A stretch of 40,653 bases of DNA from contig JAEUHU010000029.1 in NCBI GenBank assembly GCA_016793305.1, positions 1 through 40,653 of the forward strand, read 5' to 3'. Position 1 is the first letter of the stretch, and every line of letters begins with the position of its first letter. Shown piece after piece: positions 32,185 through 40,653 of the stretch. The position numbers and the translations under genes are program-made. The notes below the pieces were generated by a model. That model was given only the letters and a program-made list of their open reading frames with translations, did no database searches and was not told the origin of the DNA. The stretch is from Planctomycetota bacterium. Its GTDB lineage: Bacteria; Planctomycetota; UBA1135; UBA2386.

Positions 32185-33483
32185 GTGGACAAAGCCGTCG
32201 AACGCCTGGCCCCGCTGCTGCTGCAGCTCGTCAACTACGAGCGCCTGCGGCCCGACAAGCGGCTCTGGGACCTCGCCACGATGCGCCGGCTGCTGGCGCG
32301 CCCCGGAGCGCCGCCCTCGCCGCGCCCGGCGGTGCAGGTCGGTGGCAGCAAGGGCAAGGGCACGACCTGCGCGTTCCTCGAAGGGCTCGCGATGGCGGCC
32401 GGCCGACGCGTCGGCTGCTACACGTCACCGCACGTCACGACGCTGCTCGAGCGCATCCGTGTCGACGGCGCCGACATCCCGGTCGAGGTCCTGGAGCGAC
32501 TTCTTCCCGAACTGCTCGAAGCCTCCGAGGACGATCGCGCGCCGACGTTCTTCGAAGCGATGACGCTGGCCGCGGCAGCATGGTTCACGCACGAAGCCGT
32601 CGATCTGGCCGTCTGGGAGGTCGGCCTCGGTGGGCGCCACGACGCGACCACGGCGCTGCCGGTCGACGTCGGCATCGTCACCAGGATCGAACTCGAACAC
32701 ACCGACGTGCTCGGGGACACGCTCGCGGCGATCGCCGGCGAGAAGGCGCCGGTGATCCGGCCGGGTGGGCTCGGCCTGTCCGGGGCCGAGGGGGAAGCGC
32801 TGGCGGTGATCCGCGCCCACGCCGCGGCGGTCGGTGCGCGGCTCCTGGTGCTCGGCGAGCACTTCGGGGTGCGTTCGGTGCAGTGGGAGCAGGGGACGGC
32901 GCGCGGCGAGCTGTGGTTGCCCGACGGGCGACGGCTGCCGTTCCGGCTGCCGCAGGCCGCCGCCTACGAACTGCCCGCCCTGGCGCTCGCCGCGGCCGCG
33001 TTCGTCGAAGTGCTGCCGAACGCGCCGCTGCAGCTCGATCCTGCGCCGCGGCCTCGGCTGCCGTGCCGGTTCGAGGTGCACCACGAAGCCGACGGCGAGG
33101 TGCTGGTGCTCGACGGCGCCCACACCGAAGAGTCGATGCAAGCGGTAGCCGACGAACTGGGGCGCCGGTGGCCGGGCCGGGCCGCCCACGTGCTGTTCGC
33201 CTGCGCTGCCGGCAAGCGTTGGCGCGAGGGCTTGAGTCGGCTGCTGCCGGTTGCCGATACGTTCGTTGTCACCGAGCTGTCGGGCACGGTCGGCGAGGCT
33301 CCCGGCGCGATCGCCGGGTTCCTCACCGGCCTCGGTCGGCGGTGCGAGACGGTGCCGGACGCGGCGACCGGGTTGCGTGCTCTGCGCGAACGACCGGGGC
33401 CGCGGCTGGTGGTCGGCTCGTTCTACCTGGCCGGACAGGTCCGGCAGCTGGTGCGTGCCCCGACGGGCGACGAACCCCGATGA
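32185..33483 (+). CDS. folC: Dihydrofolate synthase/folylpolyglutamate synthase
   Basis: This 432-residue Mur-ligase-fold enzyme has the ATP loop VGGSKGKGTTCAFLEG, TSPHVTTLLERIRVDG, the family motif EVGLGGRHDATTALP, the metal-site His in RIELEHTDVLG, GEKAPVIRPG, and the C-terminal-domain motif LVLDGAHTEESMQ. It adds glutamate to dihydropteroate or folate using ATP. The start is GTG at 32185-32187, close upstream of the first conserved helix. Its final codons overlap the next gene's ATG (ATGA). A small 6-bp inverted repeat (32144-32158) lies in the shared promoter gap with the divergent esterase gene. No other folate gene is in the window. Confidence 0.92.
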   Translation: MDKAVERLAPLLLQLVNYERLRPDKRLWDLATMRRLLARPGAPPSPRPAVQVGGSKGKGTTCAFLEGLAMAAGRRVGCYTSPHVTTLLERIRVDGADIPVEVLERLLPELLEASEDDRAPTFFEAMTLAAAAWFTHEAVDLAVWEVGLGGRHDATTALPVDVGIVTRIELEHTDVLGDTLAAIAGEKAPVIRPGGLGLSGAEGEALAVIRAHAAAVGARLLVLGEHFGVRSVQWEQGTARGELWLPDGRRLPFRLPQAAAYELPALALAAAAFVEVLPNAPLQLDPAPRPRLPCRFEVHHEADGEVLVLDGAHTEESMQAVADELGRRWPGRAAHVLFACAAGKRWREGLSRLLPVADTFVVTELSGTVGEAPGAIAGFLTGLGRRCETVPDAATGLRALRERPGPRLVVGSFYLAGQVRQLVRAPTGDEPR

Positions 33484-34019
33484 ACGACCAACCCGACCCG
33501 CAAGGAACGTCCGCCGCCGCGGTGTTCGTCGAGGACGTGTTCCTCACCGACGTCTTCCTGATCAAGGGCCGGCTGCCGAACAAGCCGAAGCGCCTGTCGA
33601 ACCTGCTCGAGGACTGGACGCGCACGTTCCTGCCGGTGCACGACGCCACGCTGGTGTCGCTGCGCTCGCGCGAGGTGATCCGCACGCCGACGGTGATGGT
33701 CAACCTGCGCGAGGTGATCCTGGCGCACGAACTGGTCGACGTCGCCGGTGACGACACGCTGCGGCGCCTCGCCGGCAGCACCGACAAGCGTTCGCGGATC
33801 CGCGCCTTCTACAACGGCGCCACGCAGTTCGAGCTCGCCGGGCAGATCGAACCCGGGGCCTACGAGTCGCAGCCGGCGATGCCGCGCAAGTTCTTCATCA
33901 TGCAGAAGCCACAGGTGCGTGGGCTCGATCTCGCGCATCCGGAGCTGTCGCTGCTGAAGGGGCTCGACTACGCGATCCTCCGGAAGGATCGCATGGCCTA
34001 CGTCTACGACTTCGGGTAG
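33480..34019 (+). CDS. Conserved-looking protein of unknown function overlapping folC
   Basis: This 179-residue soluble protein has an ATG overlapping the folC stop as ATGA. It is rich in alternating beta and turn segments (VFVEDVFLTDVFLIKGRLP, PVHDATLVSLRSREVIRTP, TVMVNLREVILAHELVDVAGD) and ends in LLKGLDYAILRKDRMAYVYDFG. There is no signal peptide, Cys motif or catalytic signature. The strand pattern and internal symmetry suggest a small beta-barrel or PilZ-like fold, but I cannot assign a family. Tight coupling with folC suggests co-expression rather than a folate role. Confidence 0.72.
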   Translation: MNDQPDPQGTSAAAVFVEDVFLTDVFLIKGRLPNKPKRLSNLLEDWTRTFLPVHDATLVSLRSREVIRTPTVMVNLREVILAHELVDVAGDDTLRRLAGSTDKRSRIRAFYNGATQFELAGQIEPGAYESQPAMPRKFFIMQKPQVRGLDLAHPELSLLKGLDYAILRKDRMAYVYDFG

Positions 34020-34122
34020 GCGCGAGTCGGTCGGCGCCGCGCCGCGCGCCGCAAGTTGCGCCGGCCCCCCTTCCTGGGTGCGCTCCGAGCCGTAGCATGC
34101 TGCACGCGGGCTCGGGCCGGGC

Positions 34123-34142
34123 CGGAGGGAAGTCGCCCTCCG
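34123..34142 (+). other. 7-bp perfect hairpin upstream of the tandem-SUMF1 gene
   Basis: CGGAGGG (34123-34129) and CCCTCCG (34136-34142) are perfect reverse complements with a 6-nt loop, about 40 bp before the ATG at 34183. No T-run follows. It could be a leader hairpin. The rest of the 163-bp gap 34020-34182 shows nothing else. Confidence 0.3.
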
Positions 34143-34182
34143 CCGACGGGCCCCCGCCGCTCTCTTCGGCGCCACTCCAGCC

Positions 34183-36048
34183 ATGCGAATCCCTCGCACC
34201 GTCGCGATCCTGGTCGGCTCGCTGCTCCTCGCCAACGCCCAGGCCCAGTCCGGTCGGTCGATGGTGTTGCTCGCTCCAGTGGTGCTCGGTCAGACCGCGA
34301 CCATGGCGCTGGCGCATCCTCCGGCCCTCGCCGGCCGTCAGTTCGCGATGGCGATGTGTTCGCCGACGTATCCTGGCGAACTGCTCCTGACCTCGGCAGG
34401 GGTGTGGCAGGGCACCTTGCGGCTGGATCCGCTGGCCTACGGTCTGCTCGGGATCGGCGTGCTCGACGCTTCGGGGCTGAGTCCCCGGTTGGTGTTCGAC
34501 GTGCCGAACGATCCGCTGCTGGTCGGGGCGTCGTTCGACGTGCAAGGGGCCGACGTCTCGGCGACGTGGTTGACCACGCTGACCGACAACGACCTCGAGA
34601 TCGTGGTTGCGGCGGCGCCCGCCGACCCCGACATGGTGGCGATCGCGCCGGGGCCGTTCGCGATGGGCTCGGTGGCCGTGCCTGGTCGACCTTGGGAGGG
34701 GCCCGTGCATCCGGTCACGGTCTCGCGACCGTTCTGGATCGGGCGCCACGAGGTCACGCAGGCCGAGTACCAGGCGGTGATGGGTTCCAACCCCTCGACG
34801 ATCCTCGCTGCCGACCGGCCCGTGGACGGCGCCTCCTACGCCGAGGCCATGGCCTACTGTGCGGCCCTCTCCAGCCTCGAGGATGCCGCTGGCAGGCTGC
34901 CCTCGGGGTACCTGTACCGGTTGCCCACCGAAGCGGAGTGGGAGTACTGCTGCCGAGCCGGCACCAGCTCGGAGTGGAGCACCGGCGCGAGCCTCGGCTG
35001 CGGGCAGGCGAGCATCCAGGCGTGCGTCGCGGCGCCCACGGCGGTCGGGACCTGGCCCGCGAACGCCTTCGGCCTGCACGACATGCACGGCAACGTTCGA
35101 GAGTGGTGTCTCGACGGATGGGATGGCGTCATCGGCTGGCCGACCGCGAACGTCGTGGACCCCTACAGGATGGCCGGTCCAGCACGCGTGGCCCGCGGCG
35201 GTTCCGTGCTCGATGCGGCGGTCGACTGCCGGTCGGCCAGCCGCGTGGCCGTGCCGGCGGGCGCGGCCAGCCCCTTCCAGGGCTTCCGCGTGGTGTTGGC
35301 CCCCGCGCTCGTGCGCACGGACCAGCCGTCGGCGTCCAGCACCATGGTCGCGATCTCGCCGGGGTCGTTCTCCATGGGGTCCGCGGCGGTCGGTGGCTGG
35401 TCGGTTCCCGAGCACCAGGTGACCATCTCCCAGCCGTTCTGGATCGGTCGGTTCGAGGTCACCCAAGCCGAGTACGCAACCGTGATGGGCAACAACCCCT
35501 CGGGCTTCCAGGGGGTGGCGTACCCGGACAGCGGGGGGCGGCCGGTCGAAACGGTCTCCTGGAACGACGCCGTGGCCTACTGCGAAGCCGTGAGCGCGCA
35601 GGAGGCCGCCGCGGGACGGCTGCCGTTCGGCTACGAGTATCGACTGCCGACCGAAGCCGAATGGGAGTACTGCTGCCGCGCCGGCACGACGAGCGAATGG
35701 CACTTCGGGGCCAGCGTGGACTGCACACAGGCGAACCTCGCGGCGCCCAACCCGTGCTTCGGGCAGACCCGCGCCGTCGGCTCTCATCCGGCCAACGGCT
35801 TCGGTCTGCACGACATGCACGGCAACGTGTGGGAGTGGTGCCTCGACGGCTGGTCGTTGTGGGCCGGCTACGCCCCTGGAGCCGTCGTGGACCCCTACGC
35901 GACCACGGGGTCGCTGCGGATCTGTCGTGGCGGCAGCTGGGCCGACCATGTCGACCACGGTCGTTCCGCGCATCGTGGGGGGGCGTTTCCCACCTACGTC
36001 GAACACGGCATCGGCCTGCGGATCGTGTGCGCCCCGATCCTGCCGTGA
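34183..36048 (+). CDS. Secreted protein with an N-terminal sandwich module and two SUMF1 domains
   Basis: This 621-residue protein has a signal peptide (TVAILVGSLLLANAQAQ) and an N-terminal module of about 110 residues (GVWQGTLRLDPLAYGLLGIG, FDVPNDPLLVGASFDVQGAD). Two tandem formylglycine-generating-enzyme-like domains follow (about 150-376 and 388-620). Both domains show MVAI-P-G-F-MGS, FWIGRxEVTQAEY, YRLPTEAEWEYCCRAGT, and FGLHDMHGNVxEWCLDGW. The two copies are close in sequence, pointing to duplication. The Cys pair that binds copper in true FGE (in a CxxxxC-N-RYR context near the end) is missing: copy one has DCRSASR and copy two DHGRSAHRG. They are therefore unlikely to make formylglycine, and may bind ligands or act as lectin-like or enzyme-associated surface domains. 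It is convergent with the hybrid kinase gene, 14 bp away. Confidence 0.87.
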   Translation: MRIPRTVAILVGSLLLANAQAQSGRSMVLLAPVVLGQTATMALAHPPALAGRQFAMAMCSPTYPGELLLTSAGVWQGTLRLDPLAYGLLGIGVLDASGLSPRLVFDVPNDPLLVGASFDVQGADVSATWLTTLTDNDLEIVVAAAPADPDMVAIAPGPFAMGSVAVPGRPWEGPVHPVTVSRPFWIGRHEVTQAEYQAVMGSNPSTILAADRPVDGASYAEAMAYCAALSSLEDAAGRLPSGYLYRLPTEAEWEYCCRAGTSSEWSTGASLGCGQASIQACVAAPTAVGTWPANAFGLHDMHGNVREWCLDGWDGVIGWPTANVVDPYRMAGPARVARGGSVLDAAVDCRSASRVAVPAGAASPFQGFRVVLAPALVRTDQPSASSTMVAISPGSFSMGSAAVGGWSVPEHQVTISQPFWIGRFEVTQAEYATVMGNNPSGFQGVAYPDSGGRPVETVSWNDAVAYCEAVSAQEAAAGRLPFGYEYRLPTEAEWEYCCRAGTTSEWHFGASVDCTQANLAAPNPCFGQTRAVGSHPANGFGLHDMHGNVWEWCLDGWSLWAGYAPGAVVDPYATTGSLRICRGGSWADHVDHGRSAHRGGAFPTYVEHGIGLRIVCAPILP

Positions 36049-36062
36049 TCGCGGTGGCGTGA

Positions 36063-39000
36063 TCAGGCGTTCGCTGCCGGCCGTGCGGCCGCGAGGACCA
36101 GCAGTCCGTCGACCGACTGCAGCAGCTGGGTCGCGGTGAAGGGCTTGTTGAGGATCGCCGCCGGCCCCGGCGCCGTCGCCACCAGCGCCTCGCTGTCGCT
36201 CGCGTAGCCCGACATGAACAGCACCGGCGTGGTCGGGTGCGTCGCCGCCAGATGCCGCACCAGTTCGCGGCCACCGAGCTGCGGCATCACCACGTCGGTG
36301 ACCAGCAGGTCGATCTGGTTCGCGGCGGCCAGCACGAGCGCCTCTTCGCCGTTCTTCGCCAGCAGCACCCGATGGCCCGCGCGGAGCAGCGCCCGCTGCA
36401 CCAGTTCGCGCACCAGTGTCTCGTCCTCGGCGACCAGGATGGTGGCGCGGCGCGCCGGGCCGCGCGGCACCTCCACGACGGGCTCGTGGTGCAGGGTGGC
36501 GCCGACCAGCGGCAACCACACCCAGACCGTCGTGCCCTTGCCGACCGCGCTGTCGATCCGCGCAGCACCGCCGCTCTGCTTGACGGTGCCGTAGACCGTC
36601 GCGAGGCCGAGGCCCGTGCCCTTGCCGGGTGCCTTGGTCGTGAAGAACGGCTCGAAGGCGTGTTCGCGCGTCGCCAGCGACATGCCGCAGCCCGAGTCCT
36701 GCACCGCCAGCACGGCGTAGCGGCCTGGGCCGAGTTCGGGCGGCCGATCGGGCCCGGCGCGTTCGTCGTGCACCGAGGTCGCGATGGTCAGTCGCCCGCC
36801 GTCGGGCATCGCGTCGCGCGCATTGAGGGCGAGGTTCAGCACGACCTGTTCGAACTGCGCGCGATCGACGCGCGCGCAGACGGGGGTGTCGTGGCGGCGG
36901 CAGACGACCTGGACCCGTTCGCCGAGCAGCCGCTGCAGCATGTCGGCCATGCCGGCGACCACGGCCCCGAGATCGACGACCTCCGTGGTGAGGACCTGGC
37001 GGCGGCCGAACGCGAGCAGCTGCCGGGTCAGGTCGGCGGCCCGGGTCGCCGCGCGCACGATCTCGCCGGCGTCGTTGCGCAGCACGTCTCCCGTGGGCAA
37101 CCCGTCGCGCACCGCCTCCGCGTAGCCCGAGATCGCGGTCAGCAGGTTGTTGAAGTCGTGGGCGACACCGCCGGCCAGCTGGCCGATCGCTTCCATCTTC
37201 TGCGACTGGCGCAGTTGTTCCCCGAGTTCCTTGCTTCCCGTGATGTCGGTGATCGCGCCGTCGCAACAGGCGATGGCGCCCTTGGGGTCGCGCACCACGG
37301 TGGTCGACACCTGCGCCCAGAACGGGCTGCCGTCGCGGCGGTGCAGCCGTCGTTCCTGGAGACGCGTCGAGGTCTCGGTGCCGCAGAGCCACGCGAGGCT
37401 GTCGCGATGCTGGGCGTCGCCGCCTGCGGTGGCCACTTCGCGCAGCATCTCCGTCGGTGTCGCGTAGCCGAACATCGACGCGCAGGCCGGGTTCACGTGC
37501 ACCAGCCCGACTTCGGGCACGATGCGGAACAGGCCTTCGCTGACGTTGGCCTGGATCGACGCGAGCAGGCCTTCGCGCTGCTCCCGTTCGAGGGCGAGTC
37601 CGGTGAGGATCGCCGCGCGCTGCAGCAGGGCCAGGTCCGCGGCCGAGGGCTCGTGCACGTGGTCGTGGTAGACCGCGAACGTGCCGAGCACGGCTCCGGA
37701 CGCCGCGTGCACCGGCAGCGACCAGCAGGCGATCAAGCCCTGTGCCTTCGCCTGCTCACGCCACTTCGCCCACTTCGGATCGCAGCCTGTGTCGCGGGTG
37801 ACGATCAGCGTGTCGCCGTGCGCGGCCGCGCCGCAGCTGCCGCTCATCGGGCCCATCTCCAGGCCGTCGGCGAGCAGGCGGTACTCGGGTGGCAGCGACG
37901 GGGCACAGGCGACGTAGAGCCTTCGCCCTCGCGTCACCATCAGTGCGGCACGTGCGCCGAGGAACCGCTCGATGCCCTGCACGATGACGAGCAGCGCCGC
38001 GTCGAGCGGGCCACCGCTCGCGATCGCTTCGAGCGCGCGCATGTGCCAGGACATCTGCTCCTCGGCAGCGCGGCGAGCGCTGACGTCGCGCACCACGCCC
38101 AGCACCTCGCCGTTCTCCAGCGGCACGAACCGCACTTCGCGCTGGTGCGGGTGGTCTGGGGTGCGCAGGGCGTACTCGACCGGTTCCGACGGGATGCCCG
38201 AACGGGCGCGGCGCAGTTGGGCCTGCAGGTGGTCGACGTACTGCGGATCGGCCACGTCGCCGAGTCGGCGGCCGAGCAGGCGTTCCTTCGCCACCGGCAG
38301 CACGGAGCCCTCGGGCACCATGACGTCGAGCAGGGTGTCGTCCGAACCGAGGCGGTAGACGACGTCGGGCAGCACGCGCACCAGGGCCTGGCGCAGCCCT
38401 TCGCTGTGCAGCCAGCGGTGCACGTTGTGTTCGGCCGCGGCGATCAGCGCGCCGAGCACCAGCGGCACGGCGACCGTCAGGGTCACGAACACCTGCGCCG
38501 CGAAGTGCCGTTCGGGCAGCGGCACGACCTGGAACGCGCCGATGCCGTAGGTCGCGAACGCGGTGATCGTCAGCGTCGCCAGCAGGGCCTGGGTCGCAGC
38601 ACCCCGCGCCCCGTGGCGCACGGCCGCCAGCAATGCGATCGGCAGCACCGTGATCAGCAGCAGCACGCTCGACACGCTCGGTGCCAGCGCGACCATCACC
38701 ACGACCACGGTCGTCACGGTGGCGGCCGCCGCCAGCAGAGTCTCGACCGCTTCGCCGCGGCGCAGGGCTCGCCGAGCCCCGAGCCAGAGCAGTGCCGCTG
38801 GCACCACGGCCAGGGTGCCGAGCAGGTTCATGCGCCACCAGCCGTCCCAGCCCGAGTAGAACGGCAGTTCGCGGAAGTTGCCGGGGATGGTGCGCCCGAC
38901 CAGCGAGAACAGGATCGAGCCGAGTGGCGCGAGCGCCGCGGTCACCGCCAGCACCGACAGCTCGCGCAGCGACGCGAAGTCGCCGCGCAGGCCGAGGCGC

Positions 39001-39287
39001 CGCAGCAGCCAGACGCCGAGCAGGGCCTCCGTGGCGCTGCCGAGCATCGCCGGCACGTAGATGCTCGCGTCGTAGCCGACCTGCAATCGGCCGAGCAGCG
39101 TGGCGACCGGGATGGTCCAGACGGCGCGCACCCCGAGCAGCCAGAGGCCGGCGATCGCGATGCCCGTCGGCAGCCAGACGATCGCCTGCGTGATGGCCAT
39201 TGGCACCGGCTCGCAGCGGTTGCCGGCCACGATCAGGGCGGCGAGCAGCAGCATGTGTCGCCGCATGGTGGCCGGGACGAGAGCCAT
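36063..39287 (-). CDS. Hybrid sensor histidine kinase (MASE1-like/PAS/GAF/PAS/HisKA/HATPase/REC)
   Basis: This 1074-residue protein starts with a MASE1-like multi-span sensor region (about residues 10-285; [18 protein letters not shown]). A PAS-like domain follows (about 295-410). A GAF domain comes next, of the type with [21 protein letters not shown] then WKxA-like [21 protein letters not shown]. Another PAS domain spans about 570-690 ([24 protein letters not shown]). The HisKA box is [12 protein letters not shown] with His710. HATPase motifs are [20 protein letters not shown] and [12 protein letters not shown], and a C-terminal receiver has [13 protein letters not shown] with Asp998 and FMSGY/NKPF. 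It should autophosphorylate on His and pass phosphate to its own receiver, but no output partner lies nearby. Confidence 0.93.
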   Translation of the reverse strand: MALVPATMRRHMLLLAALIVAGNRCEPVPMAITQAIVWLPTGIAIAGLWLLGVRAVWTIPVATLLGRLQVGYDASIYVPAMLGSATEALLGVWLLRRLGLRGDFASLRELSVLAVTAALAPLGSILFSLVGRTIPGNFRELPFYSGWDGWWRMNLLGTLAVVPAALLWLGARRALRRGEAVETLLAAAATVTTVVVVMVALAPSVSSVLLLITVLPIALLAAVRHGARGAATQALLATLTITAFATYGIGAFQVVPLPERHFAAQVFVTLTVAVPLVLGALIAAAEHNVHRWLHSEGLRQALVRVLPDVVYRLGSDDTLLDVMVPEGSVLPVAKERLLGRRLGDVADPQYVDHLQAQLRRARSGIPSEPVEYALRTPDHPHQREVRFVPLENGEVLGVVRDVSARRAAEEQMSWHMRALEAIASGGPLDAALLVIVQGIERFLGARAALMVTRGRRLYVACAPSLPPEYRLLADGLEMGPMSGSCGAAAHGDTLIVTRDTGCDPKWAKWREQAKAQGLIACWSLPVHAASGAVLGTFAVYHDHVHEPSAADLALLQRAAILTGLALEREQREGLLASIQANVSEGLFRIVPEVGLVHVNPACASMFGYATPTEMLREVATAGGDAQHRDSLAWLCGTETSTRLQERRLHRRDGSPFWAQVSTTVVRDPKGAIACCDGAITDITGSKELGEQLRQSQKMEAIGQLAGGVAHDFNNLLTAISGYAEAVRDGLPTGDVLRNDAGEIVRAATRAADLTRQLLAFGRRQVLTTEVVDLGAVVAGMADMLQRLLGERVQVVCRRHDTPVCARVDRAQFEQVVLNLALNARDAMPDGGRLTIATSVHDERAGPDRPPELGPGRYAVLAVQDSGCGMSLATREHAFEPFFTTKAPGKGTGLGLATVYGTVKQSGGAARIDSAVGKGTTVWVWLPLVGATLHHEPVVEVPRGPARRATILVAEDETLVRELVQRALLRAGHRVLLAKNGEEALVLAAANQIDLLVTDVVMPQLGGRELVRHLAATHPTTPVLFMSGYASDSEALVATAPGPAAILNKPFTATQLLQSVDGLLVLAAARPAANA

Positions 39288-39364
39288 GGGGGCAGGCTAG
39301 TCGACGGAAGTGGCCAGGCAATGACCTATGGGGCCCAGGCCTGCGAACCATGACGCATGGCCCT

Positions 39365-39381
39365 CGCCGTTCGTAACGGCG
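39365..39381. promoter_or_regulatory. 7-bp inverted repeat upstream of the coiled-coil lipoprotein gene
   Basis: CGCCGTT (39365-39371) and AACGGCG (39375-39381) are perfect reverse complements separated by 3 bp. The element lies 24 bp before the ATG at 39406, and a TATACG sequence (about 39393-39398) follows as a possible -10. It may be an operator for the lipoprotein gene or for the divergent kinase gene 78 bp away. Confidence 0.35.
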
Positions 39382-39405
39382 TCCCGTCACGGTATACGTG
39401 CGTGG

Positions 39406-40191
39406 ATGCTCCGTCGGCTCGCCCTCGTACTCTCGTCGTCGATCTTGTTCGCTTGCCAAGCCTCGGTGAATCCGAGCAAGGTCGAGGAACCCGCTGCCAC
39501 CCCGCTGGCCCAACGTCCCGCCGCCGCCAGCGACGTGTCGGGCAAGGCCAACGAGAAGGCCGACGACAAGGCGACCGAGAAGGCCGCGGCGCGCAAGCAG
39601 AAGCAGAAGGAGCTGCGCCAGAAGGAGCGCGAGCTGGAGGCGGCGCGCGTCGAAGGCCAGATCCAGCAGATCGACCGGGCGATGCGCGAGGCCGGCGTCG
39701 CCGCGGCGCTGCGCCGCACGGCCACCGAGCTGGCGAAGGCGAAGCAGGACCTCGAGCTGTTCCTCGCCGAGGTCAAGCCGCGCGAGCTCGAGGAGCGTCG
39801 CATCGGCCTCGACCAGAGCATCTACCGCGCCGACCACAGCAAGGACGAACTCGGCGAGCTGGTGGCGATGTACCAGGCCGACGAGTTCGCGAAGACCACC
39901 AAGGAACTGGTGCTGAAGCGCGGCCGGCGCGAGCTCGAGTCGGCGGAGCGCTACCTCGCGGTCGCGCGGGCCGAGTTCGCGCACTTCGAGAAGGTGACCC
40001 AGCCGCAGCGCGAGCGCGAGTTGCGCGACAAGGTCGTCGATGCCGAACTCGAGCGCAGCAAGGCCGAGCAGGAGGCCGAGAAGGCGAAGCTCGAACTGGG
40101 TCTGCAGGCACAGAAGCACGAGCACCGGCTCGCCGACCTCGCCGAGGAGATCGCCGACCTGCGCGCCGAGCTCGCCAAGGAGTCGTCGTGA
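39406..40191 (+). CDS. Coiled-coil lipoprotein
   Basis: This 261-residue protein has a signal peptide ending in a lipobox (LSSSILFACQAS), with Cys17 as predicted lipidated residue. An Ala/Lys/Pro-rich linker follows. About 200 residues of nearly uninterrupted charged heptads come next (KQKELRQKERELEAARVE, LDQSIYRADHSKDELGELVAMY, AEQEAEKAKLELGLQAQKHE). It is probably an elongated structural or tethering lipoprotein in the envelope. No enzyme motif is visible. The start ATG lies 26 codons after the first in-frame ATG of the open frame and gives the correctly placed signal peptide. The stop overlaps the next gene's GTG (GTGA). Confidence 0.82.
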   Translation: MLRRLALVLSSSILFACQASVNPSKVEEPAATPLAQRPAAASDVSGKANEKADDKATEKAAARKQKQKELRQKERELEAARVEGQIQQIDRAMREAGVAAALRRTATELAKAKQDLELFLAEVKPRELEERRIGLDQSIYRADHSKDELGELVAMYQADEFAKTTKELVLKRGRRELESAERYLAVARAEFAHFEKVTQPQRERELRDKVVDAELERSKAEQEAEKAKLELGLQAQKHEHRLADLAEEIADLRAELAKESS

Positions 40192-40653
40192 GGACGGCGG
40201 CGCTGCTGCTCGCGGTGGCCGGCACCCTGGCGGCTCCGGGGGAGCTCCCGGCCCAGGAAGCTCGACCCGCCCCGGCAGCGACGCCCGTGGCGCCGCAACC
40301 GGCGCCGGTCGGCGTCGATCGCGCCGCCGGGCGCGCCGGCTTCGACCGCGCCATCGCCTTCCTGGTGAGCACGCAGAACCCGGACGGCAGCTGGGGCAGC
40401 ACGTCGTGCGAGACGACCATGGAGATGTCGTTCGCGGTCGAGACGCACTACGCGTGGGGCGTCGCCGCGCACGGCCTCGCGACGATGGCGCTGCTGCGGG
40501 CCGAGGAACGGCCGGGCCGGCGGCAGGCGCTCGACAAGGCGGTGCGCTGGTTGTGCAACTGCCGGATGACCCAGCGCGGGTCGAACTGGGACAACGACGC
40601 CGTGTGGGGTTGGCTCTACGGGGCGATCGCCAGCACGGCGATCGCGCAGGACG
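40188..40653 (+). CDS. Secreted prenyltransferase/squalene-oxidase-repeat protein (3' end outside window)
   Basis: The frame runs 155 codons to the edge of the window. GTG at 40188-40190 overlaps the lipoprotein stop (GTGA) and leads into a signal peptide (AALLLAVAGTLAAPGELPAQ). A Pro/Ala-rich linker follows, then an alpha-toroid repeat: FDRAIAFLVSTQNPDGSWGS, with the QxxDGSWG signature, and a second helical pair with ALDKAVRWLCNCRMTQRGSNW. Proteins of this sort in planctomycetes are extracytoplasmic and, unlike the terpene cyclases with the same fold, usually lack the catalytic Asp motif. The visible part shows none. It is coupled to the coiled-coil lipoprotein gene, so the two may work together at the envelope. 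Confidence 0.8.
   Translation, partial: MRTAALLLAVAGTLAAPGELPAQEARPAPAATPVAPQPAPVGVDRAAGRAGFDRAIAFLVSTQNPDGSWGSTSCETTMEMSFAVETHYAWGVAAHGLATMALLRAEERPGRRQALDKAVRWLCNCRMTQRGSNWDNDAVWGWLYGAIASTAIAQD

Noticed and set aside
34183..36048. Diversity-generating-retroelement target protein
   Set aside because: SUMF1/lectin-like folds can be targets, but no template repeat, variable repeat pair or reverse transcriptase is visible in the window.
36237..39353. A 1038-codon open frame antisense to the hybrid histidine kinase
   Set aside because: It is a mirror of GC-rich codon periodicity. Its product is low-complexity His/Gln/Arg-rich without motifs, while the opposite strand encodes an obvious multi-domain kinase.
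1..40653. CRISPR arrays, tRNA or rRNA genes, insertion sequences and prophage genes
   Set aside because: No regularly spaced repeats, no cloverleaf-like sequences noticed, and no transposase, integrase or phage structural motif in any convincing frame.

Overview
The window is a GC-rich, densely coded bacterial chromosome segment of about 40.7 kb with strong third-position GC bias and many 4-bp ATGA/GTGA stop-start overlaps. The gene content suggests a Gram-negative member of the Planctomycetota or a close relative. It includes LptF/LptG, a TolC/HlyD/ABC set, a large secreted protein built of carboxypeptidase-regulatory-like modules, secreted propeller-like proteins sharing a terminal module, tandem SUMF1 domains and a prenyltransferase-repeat protein. 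The phylum call is an inference from protein style. No rRNA or tRNA marker is present, and I saw no insertion sequence, phage gene or CRISPR array.

Left part (1-16 kb): a + strand cluster holds an acyl-CoA dehydrogenase fragment, SppA and a second, short acyl-CoA dehydrogenase. A minus-strand operon follows: a tandem kinase-like protein, an ABC exporter subunit, a HlyD-type adaptor and a TolC-type lipoprotein. The ABC subunit has lost every catalytic motif of its ATPase domain. Divergent from this operon is lptF-lptG plus an overlapping 33-codon membrane peptide gene. A minus-strand group encodes a cysteine desulfurase, MutS and a GNAT-like protein.

Middle (16-28 kb): a FHA/sigma-54-activator-like regulator with a wrecked ATPase site diverges from a DUF1444-like gene. 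The intergenic region between them has a 13-bp direct repeat spaced exactly 40 bp and an 8-bp inverted repeat beside the DUF1444 start codon. Next come four minus-strand envelope genes. The most upstream of these sits behind a well-formed cobalamin riboswitch. It and its neighbour are tandem paralogous secreted, probably beta-propeller proteins. Divergent from the riboswitch are a QueG/CblC-like iron-sulfur protein and a BtuF-like protein without signal peptide. I read this as a B12-linked locus in which secreted propeller-like proteins are controlled by B12, which is the best candidate here for an undescribed system.

Right part (28-40.7 kb): two unrecognised membrane proteins, an AhpD-like protein, a Nudix protein, a secreted esterase, FolC with an overlapping unknown gene, a secreted tandem-SUMF1 protein without the FGE cysteines, a MASE1-like/PAS/GAF hybrid histidine kinase, and a coiled-coil lipoprotein gene overlapping a truncated prenyltransferase-repeat gene.

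A theme of the window is family members that keep their fold but lack catalytic residues: the ABC ATPase, the sigma-54 activator, the SUMF1 domains, and possibly the second acyl-CoA dehydrogenase and the Nudix protein.
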